From Tetrapisispora phaffii CBS 4417 (lineage: Eukaryota > Ascomycota > Saccharomycetes > Saccharomycetales > Saccharomycetaceae): a DNA stretch of 64,000 bases. The stretch lies in assembly GCF_000236905.1 (NCBI RefSeq), contig NC_016520.1:806001-870000 (forward strand). The letters are read 5' to 3'. Shown piece after piece: positions 11,271 to 22,300 of the stretch; the stretch's first letter is position 1; every line of letters starts with the position of its first letter. The translations under genes were made by a program, and so were the position numbers. The notes under the pieces are model-generated. The model made no database searches and was not told where the DNA came from. It was given only the letters and a program-made list of their open reading frames with translations.

Positions 11271-11588
11271 AATGGGCAATTGCTGTAAGATTGTATTTGC
11301 TTATCTATATAAATTGATAGATATATTACAGGTCTATTACTTTTAATGGGTTGTGTTTTCTTTTTTTATATATCAATTAATTATTGCTATGTATGTGTAA
11401 TAGATTGAAAAGAAAAAAATTTCTGAATTTTCAAATCAAAATGGGGATATAATGAAAATATCGATGACTTTGCTATATATATATTTGTGTGTGCGTGTGT
11501 ATAAAAATGTATTCATGTATAATTTTAGGTTATAATTTATGTTAGAGTTGCTGATAAGGGAAGGTGGGTGAATATAGTACGACTAAAG
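11271..11588. promoter_or_regulatory. Divergent promoter PBY1/TIM12
   Basis: About 320 bp between the starts of PBY1 (minus) and TIM12 (plus), with a (TG)n-like tract near 11486-11502 and TATA-like stretches. No specific factor site is claimed. Confidence 0.5.
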
Positions 11589-11897
11589 ATGTCTATGTTT
11601 TTCAATCAATTCAGTAATCAAGAACTTGATCCTGAAAAAATAAAATTAGCAGAAATCCAATTCAGCGCAATGAACACGACATTCAACACTATATTGAAGT
11701 CTTGTTTAGAGAAATGTATATCACATGAAGGATATAGTGAAGCTGAACTGAATAAAGGTGAAATGACATGTATTGATAGATGCGTTGCCAAGATGCACTT
11801 CTCTAATAGACTAATTGGTGGATTTGTACAGACTAAAGGGTTTACGCCAGAAAGATATTTAGAGCATTATCGAAGATTCAAAGAAGAAGATGCTTAA
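11589..11897 (+). CDS. TIM12: Tim12, small Tim of the TIM22 complex
   Basis: Tim12 is the membrane-bound small Tim chaperone of the mitochondrial inner-membrane TIM22 translocase; it receives carrier proteins from Tim9-Tim10. The ATG at 11589 gives MSMFFNQF and 102 residues; the upstream in-frame codons have no ATG. The twin CX3C motifs of small Tims are present (CLEKC and CIDRC, 16 residues apart), which form two disulfides in the intermembrane space. The segment CVAKMHFSNRLIGGFVQTKGF is distinctive of Tim12, and separates it from Tim9 and Tim10. TIM12 followed by NHP6 is the same order as YBR091C and NHP6B on S. cerevisiae chromosome II. Confidence 0.95.
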   Translation: MSMFFNQFSNQELDPEKIKLAEIQFSAMNTTFNTILKSCLEKCISHEGYSEAELNKGEMTCIDRCVAKMHFSNRLIGGFVQTKGFTPERYLEHYRRFKEEDA

Positions 11898-12783
11898 AAA
11901 GTGCAATAACTTTACAAGTTAAAAAAAAAAAGAACATAAATCAGAGATAACAAGAATATAACTCGGTTAATGGGTTTCAAAATATCACCCGCAGACGCAT
12001 CGGCATGTATATAGCAACCTTCCAGATATAATGTATATGTAATCATTATCGTAATTATAGTCATAGTTATAGCATTACTGCATATATAGAATGAATATCG
12101 CACTATAATAATAATCCTTTGTTCATTTTGAGTAGACTGATAAGAGATTATAGAGATCATAAATAACATTATTGTGAATATAGAATTGTGTCACATGACA
12201 CTGAAATAAGTTAGGGGGTTAAAAGACAATTAAAAGACCATAAAAAAAACCGTAATATTTCACTGTTAACGTTGAAAAACAATAAAAATGAATTAGATTA
12301 TATCTATTAACTAAAAAGTTTTCAATAAAATAAATTATTATGGATGGTGTCTCTGTTAAGTATGCAATTAATATTAATACCTAGTTCAGACATACTATTA
12401 CCATCATATTTTACTCTCCCTTTAATTGTGTATGGTGCTCAAAAACTACGTTAAAGCAAGAGTTTGATAGTACTGGCGTTTTCGCATCTGTCGCGGAAAT
12501 TTTCGCTTGACTTTTACCGCGCAACCAAGAAAAATTTAACGAAAAGAAAACAAAAAAAGGAAAGAAATAAAACGGGCGGGAGAGGCACTCATTATCACTA
12601 CCACCACTACTACGATCGCAATAATACAGCATAGTAATGGTATTCGCTCTGGGTTTCAGCAAGCCACTATTATTGAGAGAACATGGTCAGTAATTGCAAT
12701 TGCCACCAATAATTTTGGTGTTGGGTTCATGATGCTATGAACTATCTCTGCTTGCAGTCATAATGCATTGAGTGTAACGTGTG

Positions 12784-12807
12784 TATGTATGTATGTATGT
12801 ATGTATG
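12784..12807. repeat. (TATG)6 microsatellite
   Basis: Six perfect TATG units, followed by an alternating purine-pyrimidine run TGCGCGCACA. It is in non-coding DNA about 850 bp upstream of NHP6. Confidence 0.9.
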
Positions 12808-13414
12808 TGCGCGCACATAAGAGTAACAGTACAGTAAATTACATCCTTAAATGACAATTCAATTTTTCACCTTGTTGATAATAATAAACACACACTATAA
12901 ACAAATTTGCAAAAAATAGGGAAAAAGTAAGAGGAGGTGAATACCGTGTTAACAATTCACATACAAATTTATCTTCACATACAAATACAAATATAGTGGT
13001 AATATAGTGTGGGTATACATGTATGTATGTAAATGCTTGTTAGTGTATTTTATTTTGTTATACAGTAATGAATTTTTTTATACTGTATATTGTTATCGTA
13101 GTGCTTAAAGTGGTTTACGTTAGTTTGTTAATAATTACATTTGGATATGTATCTGTTTCTGTGCTGCAGTTATACAGTTCCATGTTCTTCACATCCATAC
13201 ACACACATGCATGCATATATACGGTATGTCTTTCATTAACTCTAATTCATTCTACTTTAAAACATATTGTAATGCACATTACTTATTTTTGTTTATCAAT
13301 TTTGTCACGCTCTGTAAAATATTTTTATATATATAGTATTATGATTTGTTACTATTATGATAACAATTTAAACAGCATACTATTAGTTATTACATTTCGT
13401 TAATTATTGTCTGT

Positions 13415-13421
13415 TTACCCG
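13415..13421 (+). promoter_or_regulatory. Candidate Reb1 site (TTACCCG)
   Basis: An exact match to the Reb1 core TTACCCG, about 240 bp upstream of the NHP6 ATG, a usual distance for a nucleosome-excluding general regulatory factor. The role is inferred from the motif alone. Confidence 0.45.
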
Positions 13422-13659
13422 TCTTTCCATGTATATACACTGTTGTTTTCGTTATTTCTATGTTCAGTTGTTTTTTGTGTTTGTTCGATGTTTTCTTCGT
13501 AATTTTCATGTCTACTATTTGTTATTCCTGTTGTCTTTTGCCCTTAATTTTTTTTGTTTCTAGGTATGTTCTTATTTTCTTCTTCGGGTTACTACTTTGT
13601 TTTAGCAAATACCAAGTAGAAACAATCAAACACATATACACACACTGTACAAATACATA

Positions 13660-13941
13660 ATGGTTGCTCCAAGAGAAACTAAGAAAAGAACCACTAGAAG
13701 AAAGAAGGATCCAAATGCTCCAAAGAGAGCTCTATCTGCTTACATGTTCTTTGCTAACGAGACAAGAGATATTGTTAAAGCTGAAAATCCAGATGTTTCT
13801 TTTGGTCAAGTTGGTAGAATCTTAGGTGAAAAGTGGAAGGCTTTAACCGCTGAAGAAAAAATTCCATTCGAAGCTAAGGCTGAAGCTGATAAGAAGAGAT
13901 ATGAATCTGAAAAAGCTTTATACAATGCTACTAAAGCTTAA
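13660..13941 (+). CDS. NHP6: Nhp6, HMG-box chromatin architectural protein
   Basis: Nhp6 is an abundant non-specific DNA-bending HMG-box protein. It works with FACT and with Pol II and Pol III promoters, for example in U6 transcription. The 93-residue protein has a basic N-terminal arm ([24 protein letters not shown] in outline, about residues 5-28), then one HMG box (about 22-88) with the conserved [21 protein letters not shown] and [11 protein letters not shown] segments. The codon choice is strongly biased, as expected for high expression. S. cerevisiae has NHP6A next to MAK3 (chromosome XVI) and NHP6B next to TIM12 (chromosome II). Here one NHP6 lies between TIM12 and MAK3, so it joins both contexts and cannot be called A or B. 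Confidence 0.97.
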   Translation: MVAPRETKKRTTRRKKDPNAPKRALSAYMFFANETRDIVKAENPDVSFGQVGRILGEKWKALTAEEKIPFEAKAEADKKRYESEKALYNATKA

Positions 13942-14348
13942 ATAAAGTCTGACTAAGACTGTAATTAGGTGACTGTAACAATATGTGCTTTTTTATTTGT
14001 TCTTTTGTCATTACTTTAATTGCTTAAAGTGAAAATTATTATCGTTATTATTGTACTGATAATAATAATGAACAATCGCAATAAAAAGAAAGCGATATAT
14101 GCATATATACAGAAACAAAAAATGTACTATATAGTAGTAAATTATTCGATTTACTTATCTTTTTAATATCATATTATTTGAATTCTGCTCTTTTTTTTTC
14201 CCTTTTATGTATAGCTTCTAACAAAAAATGATACCAATGACAATGATTAACTAATTCTTTTTTTTACCATTTTACCTTTTAAGTATTTCATGCTATATAA
14301 TAATATAATGTAATTCAATAAATATAACACAATATAATATTATTTCAT
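13942..14348. other. Convergent 3' spacer NHP6/MAK3
   Basis: About 400 bp of AT-rich DNA between two convergent stop codons, with T-runs and TATATA-type efficiency elements that fit polyadenylation regions. No gene seen. Confidence 0.5.
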
Positions 14349-14879
14349 TTATATATCAATGCTTGCATCTCCTAAAAATGTTGATCTTATACAACTTTTT
14401 TCCGTTAATGGAAGTATTAATCTATATGCATCTCCTTCATTTAAATAATATCTAAATAATCTTTTCATTTTTAGAAAACCCATGTTTTCATATAACTTAA
14501 TGGCAATAGTATTGCTAACTTCTGTCTCCAACATTATTTCATCACATTGTTCATTTTTCATTTTATTTATTGCTGTTTTAACCAAGTTTTTCGCTATACC
14601 TTGTCCTCTATATTCATTATTTACGACTAACATCCCAATATATCCTCTTCTTCTAGTATTTCGATGCAACTCATTCTTACAAATTATACATCCGATTACA
14701 TTCTTTTCCTCTTCCAATTCCGTATCTATGACAATATAAGTCAATCCAGGCCAATTATTTAAAAAAAATCTATATACCCATACGGAATATGGTTCCGATA
14801 AATCGTTGTCCACTAGGGTCTTGATCTGTTTGAATTGAGATTGGTTGCCAATATCAAGTGACTGGTATTTTAGCACCAT
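14349..14879 (-). CDS. MAK3: Mak3 (Naa30), catalytic subunit of N-terminal acetyltransferase NatC
   Basis: Mak3 transfers acetyl from acetyl-CoA to N-termini such as Met-Leu, Met-Ile and Met-Phe; in yeast it acts with Mak10 and Mak31. The 176-residue protein has exactly the S. cerevisiae length. The GNAT fold is clear: RGYIGMLVV (78-86), the acetyl-CoA pyrophosphate loop RGQGIA (91-96), CDEIMLETEVSN (112-123), and IKLYENMGF (127-135). The C-terminal stretch FRYYLNEGDAYRLILPL is characteristic of Mak3 within the GNATs. It is divergent to ATG11, as in S. cerevisiae YPR051W/YPR049C. Confidence 0.97.
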   Translation of the reverse strand: MVLKYQSLDIGNQSQFKQIKTLVDNDLSEPYSVWVYRFFLNNWPGLTYIVIDTELEEEKNVIGCIICKNELHRNTRRRGYIGMLVVNNEYRGQGIAKNLVKTAINKMKNEQCDEIMLETEVSNTIAIKLYENMGFLKMKRLFRYYLNEGDAYRLILPLTEKSCIRSTFLGDASIDI

Positions 14880-15354
14880 TATCTAGTCTAGTTCTATGTT
14901 CTATGATAGAAGAGTTGTCTAACAAAGGGAACCTGGTGTATCGCAGTATATTGATTCTTCTTCTTCATAAATAGATAATCACTTTAATATACGTTTTTAT
15001 TCTTCTGTGTTTCTTTTCTATTTTGAATATTTCACATTTAAGAAATCGGGAAAATGTGTACCTTCGGCGGTTCCATCAAATTATAAACTTTTTTAAATTT
15101 AATGATATGTAATTCGGATTCTCCAGCATGGCATTTTTTAACATATTCTGTTATATGTAGTTTCAAGGGTATGCCAAAGTATATTTATTTTTAAACTTCA
15201 TATTTTTATCACTTTATGTTAGTGATAGTTAACTGGAACATTTCAGTTACAAGGTCATATATACGTAAAGCCTCTTAGGTAAGAAGAAACTTTATAAGTT
15301 TCACATCAGGATTATGGTACTCACATTTTATTTTATGCATCAAAAGCTGGATCA
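14880..15354. promoter_or_regulatory. Divergent promoter MAK3/ATG11
   Basis: 475 bp between the two starts. No specific motif is strong enough to call. An ATG at 15313 precedes the ATG11 start but is not in frame with it. Confidence 0.5.
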
Positions 15355-18300
15355 ATGTTAAATAGTAAAGAGGTTAAGAATTCTCCTAGTTTAAGTGTGG
15401 TCATTAATGCATTTACTGGTGAGGTGATAGATACAAATTTACTTTATTTCGTAAATCTCAATGATTTTAAAAACTTTATCTCCAATAAATGGTCTATTGC
15501 ACTGGATTCAATATTGATCCTATTGTCATTTGGAAATAAAATGAATGAGAAATACTTTAACGATATAATTAAGAATAATAAAAGTGACAATGAAAAGATA
15601 TACATATTTGATAAAAGATTATTCTCTATTACAAATAATCCAGATGACAAGATACCTAAACAAAGTAAACTTACAACTAATAAGACTAGGGACAATACAA
15701 ACGATGGTAGCAATGTTAATAATAACATACAAAAAAGGATAGGTGAATTGTTAGTACAGTTGAAGAGAAAGGAAAGAGATTACTTTGATCAATTAGTCAA
15801 ACCTATGTTATCACCTTTGGTTGATTTAAATCTAAATTATTTTTATAATGAAGATAGTAACGATTCTAAACACCAAAGGATTGTAAGCATTATTGCCACA
15901 AATTTAGGATGGTTAAGTGCTTTGGAGATTGACATTAATTATTATCAACGATTAATTGAAGATAACCTCTCTGGAATTCAAAACATATTAGAATCATTAA
16001 AAGTGTCACAGCAATACCTTCAAATATATTGTTATGATGTTGAAACTTTATATAATTCAAATGTGACATATCTCAATATATTGAATGAAAATAAAATTAG
16101 GGACTCTTGGGAGGATTTTTTTGATAGCAAGCTGACACAATTGAACAATATTAATTCAAAACCTTTATCGACATACTTCAATAAACAATATTTGATAGAA
16201 ACCAGCAAAGCATTGAAAATTCTGGACTTTAATCTAAATAATGATTTGAAAACTCATAAAGTGACTGTTAATAATAATCTACTGTTGAGGAAAAAAGTTG
16301 AATGTAATATTGTAGACATCTTTAGCACGTATTCAACAGAAAACTTAAATTTTGAGCTAGAAAAAACAATGTTAAATAAATTTTCAGATATATTAGAAAA
16401 TGTACGATCAGTATCTCATGAATTGTTGGAAAATGAGGAACCAAATAACTCTTATACCAAAGAGGCAATTGAAAAAATATCTGAGCTTAAAAACAACTAC
16501 GTACAGAAATTGCATACTATAGCATTAGCATTATATACCCAAACTACTACGTTGTTAGATTTAAAGTATAAACTTCAAAGAGAAGTTGTCAGGATAATGG
16601 GTCAAATATCATATATCCAAATAGAAATTCTGAATGTAAAGAAACATTTATTAAAGGATGTTACTAAACGCTTAGAGAAATATCAAACTTACGAATTGGA
16701 ACTTGCACATGTACAAGACATCCCAATTATATATGGTTTATTCATTATTGAAACATTTCGACGTAATGATTGGTTTATTAAATTAAATTTAAGTTCCTCA
16801 ACTTCATCAAAACAATTAATAAATATGATAAAAGATGAAAAAATTGTGAGGAACCAATGGCAAACCAAATTCCAATCAAATACCAAATATCTAAAAAATG
16901 AACTTCTTAATATAGCAGATTTAGACAATTTTTATGAGATGTTCAATCATAACTTAGATACTATTCCAGTTAAATCAGAATTGTCCATAAAGGAATCTGA
17001 AATATTAAAATCAAAGTTGAGAATATTCATTGAATATTATATTGAAAGAGTAAAAGAACTAAAATTAGATGATGACATCGTTGATTCATTGAACTCATAT
17101 TATAATTCTGTAGCATTAACCAACGTTACTGTAATTGACAACGAGAAGGATATCCTTGATAACCAAAACATTATAAGTCACTATGAAAAAAGAATCAAAA
17201 ACTTAGAACTTCTATTACATACAGCAAGTATTTCGAATCATGAAAATTGGCCTACTGGACTATTAAAGTCAAATTTCAAATACTTCAAAAACGATTTACG
17301 ATCAATGAATAGCAAAACGAAATTGTCAAGTTCCAAATTTTCTAATTCTAATTTTGAAATAGTTGATAGATTAAGAATTGACGATGTTGAAGAAGAGCTA
17401 AGGAGAGTTAAGCAAAAAATGGACATGACTCTTAGAGACAATTATTCTTTGAGTGAAAAATTAACAAAAATAACAAATGATAAGGTGAATATTGAAGTGG
17501 AAAGGGATGCTTATAAAGAAACTCTTTCTCATCTGAACAATGAACTATCTAGATTAACTACTATTGAAGCAGATATGCAAAACATACTTTCAAATAAAGA
17601 ACAAACTTTCAAGGATAATATGATAAAATTAGTAAATGAGAATAAGTCTTTACTTGTTTCTTTATCGTCTGAAATTGAGAAAAAAAATAAAATCAGAGAT
17701 GAGCAGAAACAAACAGAACAGATTATTGCAAAAAATAATGAACAAATACAGGAACTAAGAACACTTATAGATGTTCAAAAGGATAGTAGCGCAGTAGCAA
17801 CTAAAACGCTAAAAACTGAATATGAGGATATAATCAGTAATCTAAAACAACAATTGAGAGAGAAAGACACACAGATCAATAGCAAATTTGTTGATAACAT
17901 GAAAGATGGATCTAATAACGGACAAATCATAAAGAAAGGTGGTACTGATGATACAACAGTATTAGATACTAGCATAAAAATAGATAATCAAAAAAAGCAG
18001 GAAATACAGGTTCTTGATTCACGACTTATTGAATCTGTTTATAATATAGTCTCTTCCAATATTATTGTACTTGAAAATATTGGTTTATTGTTATCGTTTG
18101 ATGATGACCATAATTTAGAGATAAAAAGAGTTAAAGGCTTGAAGAAAAATATGAATCAAAGTATCTTAGATGAATCAACTTCAATAAATCTTACTAGATT
18201 TCAGACTCAAAGCAATGTTTTACAAGAAATAAAATCAGAGTTTGGACATCTGATAACGGGTTGCACTGAAGAAGATCAAATCAATTTTATCAAGAAAATA

Positions 18301-18855
18301 AATGAAATATACAAAGAGAAGCTTTACGAATCAGCAGTAATAAAAAGATTTGATGATATAGAGACATTAGCCAAAAAGTTGACAAAAGATAATAAATCAA
18401 AAAAAAAATTAATTGATAGATACATGATGGAAAAAATTTCTCTTAATAAATTTGAAGTTGGTGATTTAGCCTTATTCTTGCCAATGAAAGAAAATAATGC
18501 AACTGACGAGAATTCAACTACTTCGTCTTGGAACTCAACGTTTTCATCTGTTGACCTTCTAACACCACCTCCATTTGACAATATTATGCAGCCCCAATAC
18601 AATCAAGTTTCAAATAAGCTAAAGGAAAAGAATACTATTGAGGCACGCCCATGGGCAGCATTTACAGCTTTTGAAGAAACCTCGAGATATTTTTTGCAGG
18701 ATTCAAATAATATCTCAAGAAACAAAGAATGGTTCATTGGGAAAATATCACATATGGAAAGATTTGTTGCAGATACGGCGATTAACAACCCATATAGGGT
18801 TCCTAAAGGAACCGTTTGGTATCATGTTACTGCAACTTTAGAATCATACCAATAG
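15355..18855 (+). CDS. ATG11: Atg11, scaffold for selective autophagy
   Basis: Atg11 links cargo receptors (Atg19, Atg32, Atg36) to the core autophagy machinery in the Cvt pathway, mitophagy and pexophagy, and activates Atg1. The 1166-residue product compares with about 1178 in yeast. The N-terminal ubiquitin-like part (INAFTGEVIDTNLLYFVNL...ILLSFGNKM) and the segment TNLGWLSALEIDINYYQ are recognisable. Long coiled coils span roughly 680-860, where charged heptads repeat. The C-terminal Atg11 domain (about 1030-1166) includes VGDLALFLP, RPWAAFTAFEETSRYFL and the end region WFIGKISHMERFVAD...YRVPKGTVWYHV, which is the receptor-binding end. The frame is intact. APL3 follows on the same strand after 466 bp. 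Confidence 0.94.
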   Translation: MLNSKEVKNSPSLSVVINAFTGEVIDTNLLYFVNLNDFKNFISNKWSIALDSILILLSFGNKMNEKYFNDIIKNNKSDNEKIYIFDKRLFSITNNPDDKIPKQSKLTTNKTRDNTNDGSNVNNNIQKRIGELLVQLKRKERDYFDQLVKPMLSPLVDLNLNYFYNEDSNDSKHQRIVSIIATNLGWLSALEIDINYYQRLIEDNLSGIQNILESLKVSQQYLQIYCYDVETLYNSNVTYLNILNENKIRDSWEDFFDSKLTQLNNINSKPLSTYFNKQYLIETSKALKILDFNLNNDLKTHKVTVNNNLLLRKKVECNIVDIFSTYSTENLNFELEKTMLNKFSDILENVRSVSHELLENEEPNNSYTKEAIEKISELKNNYVQKLHTIALALYTQTTTLLDLKYKLQREVVRIMGQISYIQIEILNVKKHLLKDVTKRLEKYQTYELELAHVQDIPIIYGLFIIETFRRNDWFIKLNLSSSTSSKQLINMIKDEKIVRNQWQTKFQSNTKYLKNELLNIADLDNFYEMFNHNLDTIPVKSELSIKESEILKSKLRIFIEYYIERVKELKLDDDIVDSLNSYYNSVALTNVTVIDNEKDILDNQNIISHYEKRIKNLELLLHTASISNHENWPTGLLKSNFKYFKNDLRSMNSKTKLSSSKFSNSNFEIVDRLRIDDVEEELRRVKQKMDMTLRDNYSLSEKLTKITNDKVNIEVERDAYKETLSHLNNELSRLTTIEADMQNILSNKEQTFKDNMIKLVNENKSLLVSLSSEIEKKNKIRDEQKQTEQIIAKNNEQIQELRTLIDVQKDSSAVATKTLKTEYEDIISNLKQQLREKDTQINSKFVDNMKDGSNNGQIIKKGGTDDTTVLDTSIKIDNQKKQEIQVLDSRLIESVYNIVSSNIIVLENIGLLLSFDDDHNLEIKRVKGLKKNMNQSILDESTSINLTRFQTQSNVLQEIKSEFGHLITGCTEEDQINFIKKINEIYKEKLYESAVIKRFDDIETLAKKLTKDNKSKKKLIDRYMMEKISLNKFEVGDLALFLPMKENNATDENSTTSSWNSTFSSVDLLTPPPFDNIMQPQYNQVSNKLKEKNTIEARPWAAFTAFEETSRYFLQDSNNISRNKEWFIGKISHMERFVADTAINNPYRVPKGTVWYHVTATLESYQ

Positions 18856-19321
18856 TCTGGAGAATTACATATATTATGTTATAGCCATTGCAACTTATTT
18901 ATGTAAAATTCATAAAGAACACTAATGAATATTAATCTAAGTACTGCATTTAGTTTTTGAACTATTTAGTATAATTTTAGTAAGGTAATAATAACCAGGA
19001 ATGCATTTGTAAATTTAAAGTAAGAGTGATTTCAAGAACGCAGGCAATTCCAATGTAATGAGAACCTTTAAATTTTATAGTTAACAAAAATGCGAAAAGG
19101 GAAATATGAAATCATTTTGTCAAAATAACGTATCGAAACCTATTCAATTGAAAAAAATTGAAGAATTTAAATAATGATGATTTAATCTTGCATGTTATAA
19201 ATATTTTTTTATTATTAATATAAATGTAGCAAAATATCCAAACAAGTACGTTCGTAGGTTAATTTAAATTTAAATTCGAAAGGTATAAGAATAAGAGCTA
19301 AGCTGAGCGATTCAAGGTTAA
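18856..19321. other. Intergenic ATG11/APL3
   Basis: 466 bp of AT-rich spacer in tandem orientation, holding the APL3 promoter. No RNA gene recognised. Confidence 0.5.
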
Positions 19322-22300
19322 ATGGAAAATACCAAATCATTCCTAAGTAATAATTCAGGTGTAGCTAATTCTGCTTCGCTCATCAAGGGACTGCAATTAT
19401 TTATAGCAGATCTAAGACTGTCTACTCAAATAGATGATCAAGAGAAAAGAATTCATTCTGAATTGATCAAAATCAAGCAACAGTTTGAGAGTAGTGGTAA
19501 ACAAAAGGATAGAAATAGTAAGGTGAGTGGATACCAACGTAAAAAGAATATTGCAAAATTAGCATATATTTATATTACCTCTAATACTAATAAACTGGAT
19601 GATATTCTATTTGGTCTCAAAGAAATTATAATTTTATTGAAATCAAAAGTATACAGTGAAAAATTTATGGCTTACATGACATTAGAGATGCTGTTTCAGC
19701 ATGAGAGTGTGGTGGAAAAGATAGAGAGTGACATTATACAACAACTATTGATTGATTTTGAAAGTACAAATGATGACCACGTCGCACTGGCTTTAAATTT
19801 TATTGGTATTGTTGCTGGATTAAAAAATAATCTTGCATTGAATAATGAACTAGTAGATGAAGTCTTTAATATTATTAGGTCACCGACGTCATCGTTACCC
19901 TTAAAAAAAAGGACTTCATTATCATTTCTCAATTTGTTGAAAACTAATCCAACTTTATTAACTAACAATTTACAACGTCAAGATCTGTGGATTCAAAGAA
20001 TTATAGCTTTATTTGATGATCAGAAAAATTACAGACTGATGGTATCTGTTCTGCCTCTTCTAACATATATTGCAAGTTATATCGACACTACTTCATGCAC
20101 CAGATTAGTTCCTCAGTTAGTTCAAACATTATATGATTGTATTATGGCTGGAACTTCAAGTACTGTTAATTCTCAACTCTCGAAGGAATATATGTTTGCA
20201 AACGTTCCTAATCCTTGGCTGATCACTAAGATAGTTTCATTACTCAACATTTTAATTGTTTCAGATAATGAGGTAAACTCAGACGTTCCAGGTGCTTTAT
20301 ATGCAAGTAACATAGGCGATGATGTATTAGGTAAACTCAGAACTTCTGTCTCAAAAGTCATTGAGTTAACTACTAGAGAAACTCATGATCAGATGGAGAA
20401 AATGGTTCAAAATACTATCCTTTTTTCTTTAATTAACTTCTCATCAAAATTAGATACAACAGGTACGGCTACTATTAATTCTATTCGTACATTATGTACA
20501 TTATTGGTATCTCCTGAGGTAAATATTAGATTTTTAACATTGGATTCATTAATAAAGATATGTACTATACGAGGCAAGATAGCTATTGATGAAGTTTGTG
20601 TTGCTAAGAACTTAACTTTGATTATTAAATTAATGAATTATGAGAAGGATGCTTCATTAGTTAGAAAAATTGTTGATTTATTATACGTTTTGACAAATAC
20701 TGAAAACATCAAGATTATTGTAAATCAGCTCATCAAATACCCTATGAAATCAAAAATTAATACAGATACAAAACTAAAAAGAGACATTGCTATCAAAGTT
20801 TCTGTCCTCACAGAGAGGTATGCCACAGATATCAACTGGTTCCTTGAAATATCTTTAAAATTGTTATCAATTTTGTCAAACTCTGCTTCACAAGAGGAGT
20901 TAATATGGGAAAGATTGTGCCAAATCATCGTTAATAATCCGCAATTGCATAAATTAGCATGTGAAGAAATAATTGAGTATATGTCTACTAACAATACTAG
21001 TGAGTCAATAGTAAAGGCAGGTGCATTTATCTTAGGTGAATATGCAAATTTGATTTCAGATAAATATGCAATTGGTGATCTTTTCAACTTGTTTTCTGAC
21101 AAGTATTTCTTAGTTTCCAATGAAACTAGAGCCATGATTCTAACCACCATACTTAAATTGTACAGATTTGCACCGGAGCTAGGATCAGTAGTGATTAAAT
21201 TTTATCAATTAGAATTAAATTCATTAGATATTGAATTACAAACGAGATCTTACGAATATTTGAAAATAGTACAGTTATCTAAGATGAACAATGATAGTAA
21301 TTTATTAGAATTTTTATTAGCACCTATACCGCCTTTTAACAGCAAAACGAATCCATTATTAAAGAGATTAGGTAACGTTGGAAATTCTACCCCTACAAGT
21401 GCTATGCCTAGGCCACTAAGTAGATCTACCTCGAACCTCAGTCACCAAATATCCTCCCCAACAAGTACCACCTCGAATTTTAAACCCATCCCGCCTGCTT
21501 CAAGATCTCGTAGTTCTACAACATTTTCTAAAAACCAATTTGAATTTGATAATACATCAACTATGACGGATAGTTTACATACTAAATCAACAAACGTGGT
21601 GAATGTCAATAACAATAATGCAAGTTATATGAATCAAGTTCTGATTTCCGATTGGCAAACGAGTTTCAGTAGGATGTTATCATTTAAACAAGGTAATTTA
21701 TATACTTCACCATTTTTGAAAATAATGTTTAGATTAGCACCATTTTCATCGACCACAACAACTAATTTAACAAATCCTGATAATCCGTACAAGATAACGA
21801 TAAGTTTAATATTTTTAAATCAGTCAGAATGGCCAATAAATGGTCTAAATACGGAACTAATCCCATATAAAACTCAAGGTAACCCTGAATACATCATCAC
21901 TGATACCAGTGCTATCACTAGTAATACAATCCTACCACAGAAAAGAGTCGAGCAATCATTTTCAATTACCATAAGAAGACCATTTGATGCAAATACTGCT
22001 CCAATTATGATAACAAGATATACATGTGGTGGTAGTGTGAATAAAGTGACATTAAAGTTAGGTATCAGTACATTGAGTCCGATTTTAACAGCAAGTAAGC
22101 AAATTAATGGCAGAAGTTCAATATTAACATTGTCAGATTTTGTGAGTAGGTGGAGACAATTAAGAGAAAATATGGATAAAGAAGGTGAGTGCCAATTAAA
22201 CCATTTAATATTAAAAGGAACAAAAAATATTGAAACAGTAAAAAATGTTTTGAATAGAATAGGGTTCGATATAGTTGATCAAACAAATATCCCAAGTACG

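Larger units (their letters stand above)
11898..13659. other. Long NHP6 upstream region
   Basis: About 1.76 kb without a recognisable gene, long for this window. A stretch with more G+C around 12430-12620 includes CGCGGAAA and TTTTCGC motifs resembling SBF-type cell-cycle sites. A (TATG)6 repeat lies at 12784-12807. From about 13040 to 13600 the plus strand is T-rich, and the ORFs there translate into Phe/Tyr/Cys-rich strings typical of non-coding T-rich DNA. A pyrimidine tract ending in TTTCTAG at 13557-13563 looks like a 3' splice site, but I find no clear TACTAAC partner. Confidence 0.5.

Noticed and set aside
13068..13660. Plus-strand ORFs of 111 and 66 codons before NHP6
   Set aside because: Very rich in Phe, Tyr, Cys and Ile from T-rich DNA. 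The second ends on the base where the NHP6 ATG begins, which is coincidence without other support.
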